A DNA stretch of 35,044 nucleotides from a virus: positions 1-35,044 of IMG/VR virus record IMGVR_UViG_3300042353_000012; one strand, written 5' to 3'. A program made the position numbers and the translations under genes. Below are positions 7,221 to 13,726 of this stretch, in pieces. The notes beneath the pieces were generated by a model. The model was not told the origin of the DNA. It saw only the letters and a program-made list of their open reading frames with translations, and did no database searches. Within the stretch, counting starts at the first letter, position 1, and each line of letters starts with the position of its first letter.

Positions 7221-7284
7221 ATTTTTTTAAAAAATAAAAATAAAAAATGTGCGCGGGGCTACCGTTACCGCGGCCCTTTCGCGC
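7221..7284 (-). terminator. Candidate terminator or AT-rich unwinding element
   Basis: On the minus strand a GC-rich imperfect stem is followed by a T-rich stretch of about 27 bases (7249 down to 7223). The stem pairs GCGCG and GGGC at 7251-7259 with GCCC and CGCGC at 7273-7284, with a 3-base bulge. This is the form of an intrinsic terminator downstream of TerS. The same AT-rich tract could instead serve as the melting region of the adjacent candidate origin. A run of nine C lies next to it at 7293-7301. Confidence 0.45.
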
Positions 7285-7489
7285 CGGCCCTACCCCCCCC
7301 CTGCTCGCCGGTGGCAGGCCGTTGGCGCTTGTCCACAGGGACTTTTCTACACTTGTCCACATTTGCTTGTGCATAACTCAAACTGTAATACTTTGATGCT
7401 CTTAAATCTGTGGATAACTTAGGGTCAACTTAACATAATGGACACTGTATAAAGTAGAAACGTATTTTCTGTTTTCCGAGCCTTCTTTT

Positions 7490-7507
7490 CGTTGCGTTTG
7501 CGCAACG
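7490..7507. repeat. Perfect inverted repeat (7-bp stem)
   Basis: CGTTGCG at 7490-7496 is followed by TTTG and its exact complement CGCAACG at 7501-7507. No T-run follows on either strand, so it is unlikely to be an intrinsic terminator. It lies 60 bases after the stop of TerS, between TerS and the DnaA-box cluster, and may be part of an origin or a protein-binding site. Confidence 0.6.
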
Positions 7508-7566
7508 TGTCGGCGCGCGTGCGTAATGATACAAAATCTATGCAAAAAGCGCATAACCTTGCTTCG

Positions 7567-8079
7567 TTACGCTTCCTTGACTTCCGCATCAACCACGTTA
7601 CTATCATCTCGTAACACGCGCTGCTTCGCTTCCTTCAAGGCATCCATAACGCTGATTCGGTTATCGGTCACGGCAACGTCTATGCGATCACCGTAGGTCT
7701 TAGGCTTCAACTTACTTGCAACCCACTTGCGTGCATCGACTTGCATTCGCTTTTGTTGCACCCATGCAGACGCCATAGGGCCTTCTAAACCGTCTGGCAT
7801 CTCTTGGTCAGCCAGTTCAATGATTTCCTCTGCCAATCGGTCTGCACGGCTTTCTACAGCCTTTTCGTACATGGTTCTGAACTCAGGGCTGTTTCTGAGC
7901 GTAAGCATCACCAATTGATACGATGGCATTCCTTCTGCCTTAATCGCCGTGCTTAGACTTTTACCTTCCGAGATTTGCTCGCACAAGATTTGCCAGCACG
8001 GGTTATCCATCCCATAAACAACTGGACGGCCACCAGGATGTTTCTGCACTGTCATCTCTGACGCCAAGTTATCAGTCAC
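7567..8079 (-). CDS. Terminase small subunit (TerS), Sf6-like
   Basis: A 170-residue protein recognises the packaging site and loads TerL. The N-terminal part (about 14-60) contains GGRP and a helix-turn-helix-like segment. The central region (about 75-90) has ESRADRLAEEIIELAD, and around 115-132 comes VDARKWVASKLKPKTYGD, a pattern shared with Sf6-type small terminases. The start is a GTG at 8079 with GGAG 7 bases upstream; an ATG at codon 9 is the weaker alternative. The C-terminal tail is acidic. Unlike in P22, it is separated from TerL by about 2 kb holding the candidate origin and another gene. A packaging (pac) site may lie within or near this gene. Confidence 0.85.
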   Translation of the reverse strand: MTDNLASEMTVQKHPGGRPVVYGMDNPCWQILCEQISEGKSLSTAIKAEGMPSYQLVMLTLRNSPEFRTMYEKAVESRADRLAEEIIELADQEMPDGLEGPMASAWVQQKRMQVDARKWVASKLKPKTYGDRIDVAVTDNRISVMDALKEAKQRVLRDDSNVVDAEVKEA

Positions 8080-8161
8080 TTGTAAACTCCTAAAAAAAGC
8101 GAGGTACTCACGCTAGCAGCGCTTTCCCCCAAAGGTGCGGCAATGGCAACTGCGCACACCG

Positions 8162-8509
8162 TCATGTTATCACCTCAATCTCAACCTTGTAAACATTTGG
8201 GCCACCAGACCTCTGACAATACTGCCAATCGATCAAACTACTGCCGTCATCCACGCCAAGCCAGTCAGCCACACCGTCCCTGACCGCTTTAAAGCCAGAC
8301 TGTAGGTTATCGCCATCTAGCTTCCTTGGGGCCACTCTGGTCAGCATCACGGTGACTGGCAGTATCTCCACGCCATAAGACTGTGCAACAGCTGCCAGTG
8401 CCATCCTTGTCTTTTGCCGTTGGCTTTTGGTCAGCCTGGCTTTTGCCGCCCAATGCAACCGCATGTTGGCCACCGACACAATTTTCATGTCCATTTCAAC
8501 TTCAATCAT
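8162..8509 (-). CDS. rusA: RusA-like Holliday junction resolvase
   Basis: A 115-residue protein of typical RusA length (E. coli RusA is 120 aa). The signature PRKLDGDNLQSGFKAVRDG (61-79) holds the two metal-binding aspartates D65 and D67, and a further acidic pair D87-D88 occurs in GVDDGS, as in the RusA family. It would cut four-way junctions arising in recombination or replication before packaging. The start at 8509 is chosen because GGAGG lies 5 bases upstream; a longer frame from a TTG at 8539 would run into the repeat region. It lies downstream of the primase-helicase, with the repeat array between them, and upstream of TerS. Confidence 0.9.
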   Translation of the reverse strand: MIEVEMDMKIVSVANMRLHWAAKARLTKSQRQKTRMALAAVAQSYGVEILPVTVMLTRVAPRKLDGDNLQSGFKAVRDGVADWLGVDDGSSLIDWQYCQRSGGPNVYKVEIEVIT

Positions 8510-8540
8510 GCCAACCTCCAACGCCCTCGATTTTCCCAAA

Positions 8541-8740
8541 ACCGAACCGAACCGAGCCGAAACAGTTTACGAACCGAAACCGAATGGGTATGTATACCCT
8601 TTCGGTAAGTTTCGGTTCGAAAAACCGACTGTTTGGACTAGCAGTTTCGGTAAGTTTCGGTAAGTTTCGGTTAATTCGGTTCATAGTTTCGGTTCAACCG
8701 AATTAACCGATTCGGTTACCGATTCGGTAAGTTTCGGTTC
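8541..8740. repeat. AGTTTCGGTW repeat array with inverted copies
   Basis: Six direct copies of AGTTTCGGT(A/T) lie on plus at 8608, 8643, 8653, 8663, 8685 and 8730; the copies at 8643-8672 are exact tandem 10-mers. Inverted relatives (AACCGAAAC, ACCGAACCGA) fill 8541-8585 and 8695-8710. The array covers the gap between RusA and the primase-helicase and encodes that protein's last residues (EPKLTESVTESVNSVEPKL). Iteron-like binding sites, an origin element or a mobile palindromic repeat are possible. Confidence 0.8.
8570..8619. repeat. Large imperfect hairpin or cruciform
   Basis: CGAACCGAAAC (8570-8580) pairs with GTTTCGGTTCG (8609-8619), CCGAA (8580-8584) with TTCGG (8601-8605), and GGGTAT (8586-8591) with ATACCC (8594-8599) around a 2-base centre. 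A 4-base bulge (TAAG) lies on the right side. It sits in the non-coding gap upstream of RusA. No T-run follows, so a terminator is unlikely. Confidence 0.7.
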
Positions 8741-10771
8741 GACAATAGCATCCATATTCGGTCTGGTTCTGTAGCCTCTAGAGTCCTCCAAAACCAACAA
8801 CTTTTTGACCAAGCTATCTACAACTTCCCTAAATCGGTTGGACTTGATGCCATGCTCTTTGGCTGATTCTCGCCACTCATCGTAGGTTACTAAGTCCACA
8901 ATGCCGTTCTTTTCGTGGTTCATTTGGATGGCAACTAAGCAGTCCAAGGTCTTCCTTTGGTTGCCTGCGAGGTAGGTTTTCTTTTGGATGGAACTGGTAA
9001 GACCTGAGATGTCAACTGCCGTCAGATAAGCCCCCTTAACTGGCAATCCGTGCTTGTCTTGGATCGGCAAATCAACCTGTGTGATCTGAAAGTTCTTAGG
9101 TGCAGGCATTTCTGCATCCTTCATCTTCTTAGACTCAAACGCAATGGTCTTGGTTCCACTATCCAGCTGGCAGCGGTATTCCGCATCTAGGGCGCCCTTC
9201 AGGGCCGTCGATCCCCGACTACGATCCTTGTCTGCCACGCCTGAGTGATGAACCACCAAAACGCAACACTTCCATGGTTGGCGAAGATACACATCCAAAT
9301 GCTGAATGAACGCATTCATGTCTTGAGTGCTGTTCTCATCCCCGCCATGGTTACGCGCTAGGGTGTCAATGATGATCATGCTTGGCACAGTGCCAGCCTG
9401 CTGAGACAACTCTTTGATGGCCTCCGCAACCACCGCAGCCTCCGTCGCGTCATACAGCTGCGCCGCACGGTGGCTCTTGTACAGTGGCGCCCCATCAAGG
9501 GTTTGGCCATTACCTAGTTGCCACGCCTTGAACCGCCTGGCAAGGCCGTTGTGCCCTTCGCCGGCAATGTAAAACACAGAACCTTGCTTGACCTCATGGC
9601 CATGCCATGGCCGTCCAGTGGCCACGCAGCAGGCCAAATCGATTGACACAAAACTCTTACCGCCGCCTGGATCACCAAACACTTGCGCCAAGCTGTCGCT
9701 CTCAATGTAGTCATCAACGATCCAGTTAATCTGGCTAAGTTCTAAGCTGTCAATTCTGGAGAACTCAAACGCTAGTTTGTCACGCATGGGGCCAGCCACG
9801 CGCTCAATCTGCTCCTTTACCGCATCTAGCCCTTGCAGGCAGTGCAGGTCATTAAAGTCTGTTGGTTTGTTGTCCACCATGTCAGACTCCCCAAATGATG
9901 GGTAAACAATCTCACCAAACACTAAGGCTGCCGCTGCCCTGCCCTTGGTCACCCCAGGGTTACCTTCAGTAAACTGGTCATTGTCTGCCCCGATGATAAT
10001 CTTTGAGCCTGGAAACATCTCTTTGGCGCTCTTGGCCACCTTGGCTAAGTTCCCACAATCAAACGCCACAAGCACGGTGTAGTCCGTTGCCTCATGGATC
10101 GATGCACAGGTTGCAAAACCCTCACCAATGAACACAATCTTCCGATTCCCTCGCAACTCGTAGAATCCACCCTCAATCTTGCCACCCTTCAAGAAACGCT
10201 TGTTGCCATCTGCATCAATGGTCTGGTAACTCAAAATCTCCCCCGCTTGGTTGATCACAGGCACAACCAGTCTGCCCGCACGATCAATCTTGATGCCGTG
10301 GGCGCCAATGTGCTTCCTCACAAGGTATGGATGGTCATCAGACGCATCTGCATACGTTCCAACCTCATCCTCTGCACGCTCGGCTGCCACCGCTTGCGAG
10401 GCTATCCTGTCAGCCTCCTTCTTGGCCTTGACATCTGCTATCCACTTATCATGCTCAAAGCGCTCAGTAAACGACATTTGCCTGCCAGTATCTGCCACCC
10501 ATTTGCTCTCAAACACTGGCTCTTTCCAACAGCCTGCAATGCCCACAGGCACTTTGCCACTGGTGTGCAAGATGTACCAACCATCCAATGCACCCTTCTT
10601 GGATGAAATGTGAGCCACCCTGTGAATCTCACCGTCTGCCACGATCTGGTCTTTGATCACAAGGCCCGCAGCCTCACAGTGCCTGCGAAACCCTTCCTCT
10701 GGGTTGATCAAGTCTTGGCTTTCTGTGGCTGCCGCGAAGCCGTTGGGGAAAATAGAAGTTAAGTTGCTCAT
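8681..10771 (-). CDS. Toprim primase-helicase (RepA/AAA_25-type)
   Basis: A 696-residue replication protein. A Toprim primase domain carries the catalytic glutamate E217 (IVFIGEG) and D263/D265 (GADND). A RecA-type helicase domain carries Walker A GDPGGGKS (366-373), Walker B MIIIDT (465-470) and a VVHHS segment (506-510), followed by RGSTALKG (519-526). This is the layout of phage/plasmid Toprim-RepA fusions that prime and unwind DNA at the fork. The start at 10771 overlaps the repressor stop (ATGA); the frame extends further upstream but would run through the repressor gene. The C-terminus is encoded by the AGTTTCGGT repeats and is probably not part of the fold. Confidence 0.92.
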   Translation of the reverse strand: MSNLTSIFPNGFAAATESQDLINPEEGFRRHCEAAGLVIKDQIVADGEIHRVAHISSKKGALDGWYILHTSGKVPVGIAGCWKEPVFESKWVADTGRQMSFTERFEHDKWIADVKAKKEADRIASQAVAAERAEDEVGTYADASDDHPYLVRKHIGAHGIKIDRAGRLVVPVINQAGEILSYQTIDADGNKRFLKGGKIEGGFYELRGNRKIVFIGEGFATCASIHEATDYTVLVAFDCGNLAKVAKSAKEMFPGSKIIIGADNDQFTEGNPGVTKGRAAAALVFGEIVYPSFGESDMVDNKPTDFNDLHCLQGLDAVKEQIERVAGPMRDKLAFEFSRIDSLELSQINWIVDDYIESDSLAQVFGDPGGGKSFVSIDLACCVATGRPWHGHEVKQGSVFYIAGEGHNGLARRFKAWQLGNGQTLDGAPLYKSHRAAQLYDATEAAVVAEAIKELSQQAGTVPSMIIIDTLARNHGGDENSTQDMNAFIQHLDVYLRQPWKCCVLVVHHSGVADKDRSRGSTALKGALDAEYRCQLDSGTKTIAFESKKMKDAEMPAPKNFQITQVDLPIQDKHGLPVKGAYLTAVDISGLTSSIQKKTYLAGNQRKTLDCLVAIQMNHEKNGIVDLVTYDEWRESAKEHGIKSNRFREVVDSLVKKLLVLEDSRGYRTRPNMDAIVEPKLTESVTESVNSVEPKL

Positions 10772-10986
10772 GCCTTGGCCTCCAAAAGTTCTGGCCAAAT
10801 GGACTGCCAACTCCCCTGGCACACCATCTGCCGAGTGACACGCCCTTCGGTCTGTTGCTCTACCCGAACAGCCTCCCAAGCTGACATCTCCCGCCGGCCC
10901 GTCAGGCACTGGTAGAGATACTGTTCATTGATGCCAACTTTTTCTGCCAGTTGTCGGCGCTCATCTGGTGGTATTTGTGTGTTCAT
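10768..10986 (-). CDS. YdaS/Cro-like transcriptional repressor, 72 aa
   Basis: A 72-residue helix-turn-helix protein: LAEKVGINEQYLYQCLTGRR (about 13-32) and MSAWEAVRVEQQT follow the YdaS/Cro-like pattern of small phage regulators. It is the first gene of the minus arm and is coupled to the primase-helicase (ATGA). Three 15-bp operators lie in the divergent region just upstream, so it is the natural candidate to bind them. The ATG at 10986 is taken as start; a TTG three codons upstream is possible. No Shine-Dalgarno is visible, and the likely promoter is so close that the mRNA may be nearly leaderless. No partner CI-type repressor is present. Confidence 0.8.
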   Translation of the reverse strand: MNTQIPPDERRQLAEKVGINEQYLYQCLTGRREMSAWEAVRVEQQTEGRVTRQMVCQGSWQSIWPELLEAKA

Positions 10987-10995
10987 AGGACGCAA

Positions 10996-11004
10996 AGTCT
11001 AGCA
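10996..11004 (-). promoter_or_regulatory. Possible extended -10 promoter for repressor gene
   Basis: On the minus strand TGC-TAGACT forms an extended -10 element ten bases before the repressor ATG; no convincing -35 is seen. It overlaps operator O1, so the repressor could control its own synthesis. The same TGCTAGA core occurs in the plus-strand promoter. Confidence 0.35.
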
Positions 11005-11013
11005 GATTGCTTG
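10999..11013. promoter_or_regulatory. Operator O1
   Basis: CTAGCA-GAT-TGCTTG fits the repeated operator CTAGCA-N3-YGCTWG with one departure from perfect symmetry. It overlaps the possible -10 of the repressor promoter. Confidence 0.65.
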
Positions 11014-11061
11014 AACAAACACGCATTAGGGAAAGCACCTACACAAATAATTTAAATATTT

Positions 11062-11076
11062 CTAGCAAAACGCTTG
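11062..11076. promoter_or_regulatory. Operator O2
   Basis: CTAGCA-AAA-CGCTTG is the second copy of the 15-bp operator. Its centre is 22 bp (about two helix turns) from O3 and 63 bp (about six turns) from O1, compatible with cooperative binding on one DNA face. Its end overlaps the -35 of the plus promoter. Confidence 0.65.
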
Positions 11077-11103
11077 ACGATACCTAGCAAGATGCTAGAT
11101 AAT
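11074..11103 (+). promoter_or_regulatory. Early promoter of the plus arm (P_R-like)
   Basis: TTGACG (11074-11079) matches the -35 consensus 5/6. The -10 is TGC-TAGATA (16-base spacer, extended -10) or GATAAT (18-base spacer). Operator O3 fills the spacer and O2 touches the -35, the arrangement of a repressible early phage promoter. Transcription would begin near 11108. Confidence 0.7.
11084..11098. promoter_or_regulatory. Operator O3 (perfect palindrome)
   Basis: CTAGCA-AGA-TGCTAG is a perfect 6+6 inverted repeat lying between the -35 and -10 of the plus promoter, so a bound repressor would directly block RNA polymerase. Confidence 0.7.
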
Positions 11104-11160
11104 TCACCCATGCCAACGAAATTGTTCTTGGTATCACGCCGAAAGGCCAAAGGAAACGAA

Positions 11161-11424
11161 ATGACAAACGCAACACAAACTAGCCGCAACGAATCAATGT
11201 ATGGTTTTGCTGATATTGACTCTTATATTGAGTCAGTTAAAGAATCCATCACATACCAATTTACTGGTGGCAACATGGTAGTCGCTGGCTTGATGTCAGA
11301 TGCACAAGAATTGATGGCTCATGGCGATACAGAACGCGCCCGTCAAAGCCTCAACATTGCCAAGACCATCATGTTTGAAATTATGGATGGCAAATTGGTT
11401 GGCACACAACCTTCACGCATCTAA
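11161..11424 (+). CDS. First early gene, unknown helical protein, 87 aa
   Basis: A mostly helical 87-residue protein (DIDSYIESVKESITYQF, then MSDAQELMAHGDTERARQSL and a helix KTIMFEIMDG). It is the first gene after the repressible promoter. AAAGGA lies 7 bases before the ATG at 11161, which decides the start. An in-frame ATG at 11110 lies only about two bases after the expected transcription start and would give a leaderless 104-aa form with a basic N-terminus. The function is unknown; immediate-early position suggests host takeover or regulation, by inference only. Confidence 0.7.
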   Translation: MTNATQTSRNESMYGFADIDSYIESVKESITYQFTGGNMVVAGLMSDAQELMAHGDTERARQSLNIAKTIMFEIMDGKLVGTQPSRI

Positions 11425-11436
11425 GGAGTAAACAAC

Positions 11437-11619
11437 ATGAACCGCAAAACAGTTTTTACTCAAGGCAACATCACCATCGTTCGTGTTCAGGACTATGGTT
11501 TCCGCTGCAACACATTGTCATCCAGTTGGGAAATTTATGTTGATGGCAATTTCCGCTGGACATTTGCCAGACTGAAAGATGCCAAAAAATCAATTGCCAG
11601 CAACGATTTCTCAAACTAA
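11437..11619 (+). CDS. Small early protein, 60 aa, unknown
   Basis: A 60-residue protein preceded by AAGGAG 8 bases before the ATG. Alternating hydrophobic and polar residues (TVFTQGNITIVRVQDYG, SWEIYVDGNFRWTFA) suggest a small beta-sheet, ending in a Lys-rich helix (KDAKKSIA). No family is recognised. It follows the first early gene by 12 bases and is followed by a UUCG-loop hairpin. Confidence 0.65.
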   Translation: MNRKTVFTQGNITIVRVQDYGFRCNTLSSSWEIYVDGNFRWTFARLKDAKKSIASNDFSN

Positions 11620-11626
11620 ACCAAAC

Positions 11627-11640
11627 GGGGCTTCGGCCCC
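11627..11640 (+). terminator. UUCG-loop hairpin after second early gene
   Basis: GGGGC (11627-11631), loop TTCG, GCCCC (11636-11640). The stem is stable but no T-run follows, so it may pause polymerase or protect the upstream mRNA end rather than terminate fully. Confidence 0.4.
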
Positions 11641-11652
11641 CGAAAGCACAAC

Positions 11653-11796
11653 ATGAAACACCACAAACATTTCCACTACCCCGAAGTCAAGAACGCCAGG
11701 CTTACCGCCCGCGCACAAGCAGGGCTTGATCTTCTTACAGCCCTTGCCATTGGCATCAGCTTGGCCGCCTTACTGGTTGCATGGTGGTCAACATGA
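11653..11796 (+). CDS. Small single-pass membrane protein, 47 aa
   Basis: A 47-residue protein with a His-rich start (MKHHKHFHYP), an amphipathic middle and a C-terminal hydrophobic segment LLTALAIGISLAALLVAWW (27-45) long enough to span the membrane. The basic N-terminus would stay in the cytoplasm. The stop overlaps the next gene's ATG (ATGA), supporting translation. The His cluster could bind metal but may simply reflect base composition. The function is unknown; early expression and membrane location suggest host interference or exclusion, without direct evidence. Confidence 0.6.
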   Translation: MKHHKHFHYPEVKNARLTARAQAGLDLLTALAIGISLAALLVAWWST

Positions 11797-12068
11797 ACCC
11801 CACACCCGCCTGCCCCCAAGGAATTATTGAGTTTGAGTGCGAACTTGAAGGTGTCGATTTGGTTTGCCACTTGGAATACATCCCTGAAGAAATTGGCTCA
11901 CTTGACAGCCATGGCTTATCCAATGAGCCTGACTACCCCGAAACTATGGAATTGGTCAGCGCCTACATCAGAGGTACTGACATTGACATTGGCCACTTGC
12001 TTTTGCAGGGCCTTGTAGACCACATCACAACTACCGCACTTGAGGACTATAAAAATGACGATTTCTGA
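11793..12068 (+). CDS. Acidic unknown protein, 91 aa
   Basis: A strongly acidic 91-residue protein (EFECELEGVDLVCHLEY, LEDYKNDDF). The start at 11793 is chosen because its ATG overlaps the preceding stop; an ATG four codons earlier is possible but less coupled. Predicted strands at the N-terminus are followed by helices (PETMELVSAYI, GHLLLQGLVDHITTTAL). Acidic early phage proteins sometimes mimic DNA, but nothing specific supports that here. Its end overlaps the next gene by 14 bases. Confidence 0.7.
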   Translation: MNPTPACPQGIIEFECELEGVDLVCHLEYIPEEIGSLDSHGLSNEPDYPETMELVSAYIRGTDIDIGHLLLQGLVDHITTTALEDYKNDDF

Positions 12069-12423
12069 ACTGGCAGCACAGCTTCGCATGGCCAAGCAGG
12101 CCGAAACCGAAGCCAAGGCCGAGCGCCTGCGCATTGAGGGTCTGATCACAGACCAGTTTGCCAAGCCCGAAAGCAACGAAGGCACACATAACGACGAAGA
12201 GTTTACGATCACTTGGAAACTTAACCGAACGGTGAACACTGACCAGTTGGCCGCTGACTACGAAGACTTGCCAACCAACGCCAAGAACGCATTCCGCTGG
12301 AAGGCCGAGGTCAATTTGGCCTACCTTCGCACCCTCGCAGACATTGACCCCGCTGGCTACAACAAGGCTGCCGTGTTCATCACAAGCAAACCCGCAAAAC
12401 CATCCATTGAACTGAAAGACTAA
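12055..12423 (+). CDS. DUF7173-like recombination-module protein, 122 aa
   Basis: A 122-residue protein with an N-terminal charged helix likely to form a coiled coil (ELAAQLRMAKQAETEAKAER, about 4-23), then a folded part ending FITSKPAKPSIELKD. Proteins of this build commonly precede the AAA_24 ATPase and DUF669 genes in phages; the family name is given with caution. The ATG at 12055 lies inside the end of the acidic gene, with GAGGAC upstream; a start at 12040 is less likely. The next gene begins one base after its stop. It probably assists recombination or ssDNA handling, inferred from context. Confidence 0.65.
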   Translation: MTISELAAQLRMAKQAETEAKAERLRIEGLITDQFAKPESNEGTHNDEEFTITWKLNRTVNTDQLAADYEDLPTNAKNAFRWKAEVNLAYLRTLADIDPAGYNKAAVFITSKPAKPSIELKD

Positions 12424-12424
12424 C

Positions 12425-13171
12425 ATGGCCTTTGATCTATCCTCTATTTCCAAAACCAAACGTGTTCGCGCCCCCAAGATTGTTGTGGTTGGCCAAGGCA
12501 AGATTGGCAAGACAACCTTTGCTGCCATGGCGCCTAATGCCATTGGCATCCTGACCGAAGACGGCGCCGATGCGGTAGACGCAAACGCTTTCCCGCTGGC
12601 TTCTAGCTTGGCCGAGGTTTACGCAGCCATTGACACGCTGATCAACCAAGACCATGACTTCCAGACCTTGTTCATTGACTCGCTTGACTGGCTAGAACCC
12701 ATGATCCAAGAGCATGTGTGCAAGCAAAACAACTGGAAGAACATTGAGCAGCCAGGCTTTGGTAAGGGCTATGTGGCCGCCGCCGAAGAGTGGCGTAACC
12801 TTCTGTCTGGCCTTGAGGTCTTACGCTCTGCCAAGGGCATGGGCATCATCCTAATTGCTCACGACAAGATCAAGCGCATTGAAGACCCGCTGACCGAGGG
12901 CTATGACAGCCATGTCCTGAAACTGCACGACAAGGCCGCAGGCTTAGTTCAAGAATGGGCTGACGTTATTGGCTACGCAGGTTACCGCATCTTCACCAGC
13001 AAGACTGACGCAGGGTTTTCTAAGAAAGAAACCAAGGCCACAACAACTGGCGAGCGCATCTTGCACGTTGAACCCCATCCGGCTCACTGCGGTGGTAACC
13101 GCTTTGGCCTTCAGAATATGCCGCTTGACTGGACGGCATTCCAAGCAGCGCTCACCGTGGCGCAGTCTTGA
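12425..13171 (+). CDS. Sak4-like RecA-fold ATPase (AAA_24)
   Basis: A 248-residue single-domain ATPase. Walker A GQGKIGKTT (23-31) and Walker B TLFIDS (81-86, D86) sit in a RecA-like core, followed by IILIAHD and a C-terminal strand region. Length and motifs fit the AAA_24 family, which includes Sak4 phage recombinases that anneal ssDNA together with an SSB. The neighbours agree: DUF669 (SSB-like) and a nuclease follow. It would promote annealing and repair of phage DNA. It lies in the cytoplasmic early operon directly after the DUF7173-like gene. Confidence 0.85.
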   Translation: MAFDLSSISKTKRVRAPKIVVVGQGKIGKTTFAAMAPNAIGILTEDGADAVDANAFPLASSLAEVYAAIDTLINQDHDFQTLFIDSLDWLEPMIQEHVCKQNNWKNIEQPGFGKGYVAAAEEWRNLLSGLEVLRSAKGMGIILIAHDKIKRIEDPLTEGYDSHVLKLHDKAAGLVQEWADVIGYAGYRIFTSKTDAGFSKKETKATTTGERILHVEPHPAHCGGNRFGLQNMPLDWTAFQAALTVAQS

Positions 13172-13210
13172 TCACCCCAGTTCGTAACTTAACTTTTTAG
13201 GAAATTTATC

Positions 13211-13726
13211 ATGGCTCAGTTTAATTTTGACGCATCTACCGTCGCCCCCCAAGCATCTACAGGCCCACTGCCTGCCGGCACATACCTGGCACACATCACA
13301 GAGTCCGATGTGCAACCATTGAAGTCTGGCAATGGCGAAGGCTTGAAGCTGACCTTTGAAATCATTGATGGCCAGTTCAAAGGCCGCCGTGTATGGGAGA
13401 ACCTTAACATTCGCCACAGCAACGAAGACACACAGCGCATTGCTCAAAGCCAGTTGTCTGCGCTTTGCCATGCGGTTAACGTGATCAAGTTGCTTGACAC
13501 TGCCGCCCTGCACTTTAAGCCAGTGCGCATCAGCGTGACCGTGCGCGAAGCCCAAGGCATATACAAGGCCAGCAACAACATCAAGGGCTATGAGTCTGCC
13601 GGTGGTGGTATCAGCGCACCAGCTGCACCAGCGTACACACCACCGCCTGTGGCCGACACCCCTGCATGGCCAACCGCCGAGCAAGAAGCCGCCAAGTCCA
13701 AAGCACCCGCCTGGGCACGCAAATAA
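13211..13726 (+). CDS. DUF669 family, probable ssDNA-binding protein
   Basis: A 171-residue protein with the DUF669 pattern: N-terminal FDASTV, PAGTYLAHITESD (about 21-33), LKLTFEIIDGQFKGRRVWENL (about 46-65) and a Pro/Ala-rich linker ending in APAWARK. The beta-rich core and disordered tail resemble OB-fold SSBs, and DUF669 members are often found beside recombinases and nucleases. It would coat ssDNA for the Sak4-like partner. The tail lacks the acidic DDDIPF-type tip of bacterial SSB. Its stop overlaps the nuclease ATG (TAATG). Confidence 0.8.
   Translation: MAQFNFDASTVAPQASTGPLPAGTYLAHITESDVQPLKSGNGEGLKLTFEIIDGQFKGRRVWENLNIRHSNEDTQRIAQSQLSALCHAVNVIKLLDTAALHFKPVRISVTVREAQGIYKASNNIKGYESAGGGISAPAAPAYTPPPVADTPAWPTAEQEAAKSKAPAWARK

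Larger units (their letters stand above)
7204..7566. other. Gene-free region with DnaA-box cluster: candidate origin
   Basis: This 363-bp stretch has no credible gene. It holds four DnaA-box-like 9-mers: TTGTCCACA at 7329-7337 and 7353-7361 on plus (one mismatch to TTATCCACA), and TTATGCACA at 7376-7368 and TTATCCACA at 7417-7409 on minus (both fit TTATNCACA). The arrangement is two forward then two reverse within 89 bp. An A/T-rich tract (7211-7249) and a perfect 7-bp hairpin (7490-7507) flank it. The phage has primase-helicase genes but no polymerase, so host DnaA-assisted initiation is a reasonable inference. Confidence 0.6.

Noticed and set aside
7425-7607. Minus-strand frame of 60 codons after TerS
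   Set aside because: It overlaps the end of TerS in another frame, has an implausible basic composition and lies in the candidate origin.
8383-8706. Plus-strand frames with NRTEPN-like repeats
   Set aside because: They are translations of the AGTTTCGGT repeat array and the reverse of RusA, with no start signal.
10094-10613. Two plus-strand frames of 120-170 codons
   Set aside because: Both lie opposite the well-supported primase-helicase gene and lack start signals.
10772-10909. N-terminal extension of the primase-helicase
   Set aside because: It would lie fully inside the repressor gene; the ATGA overlap at 10768-10771 gives a better start.
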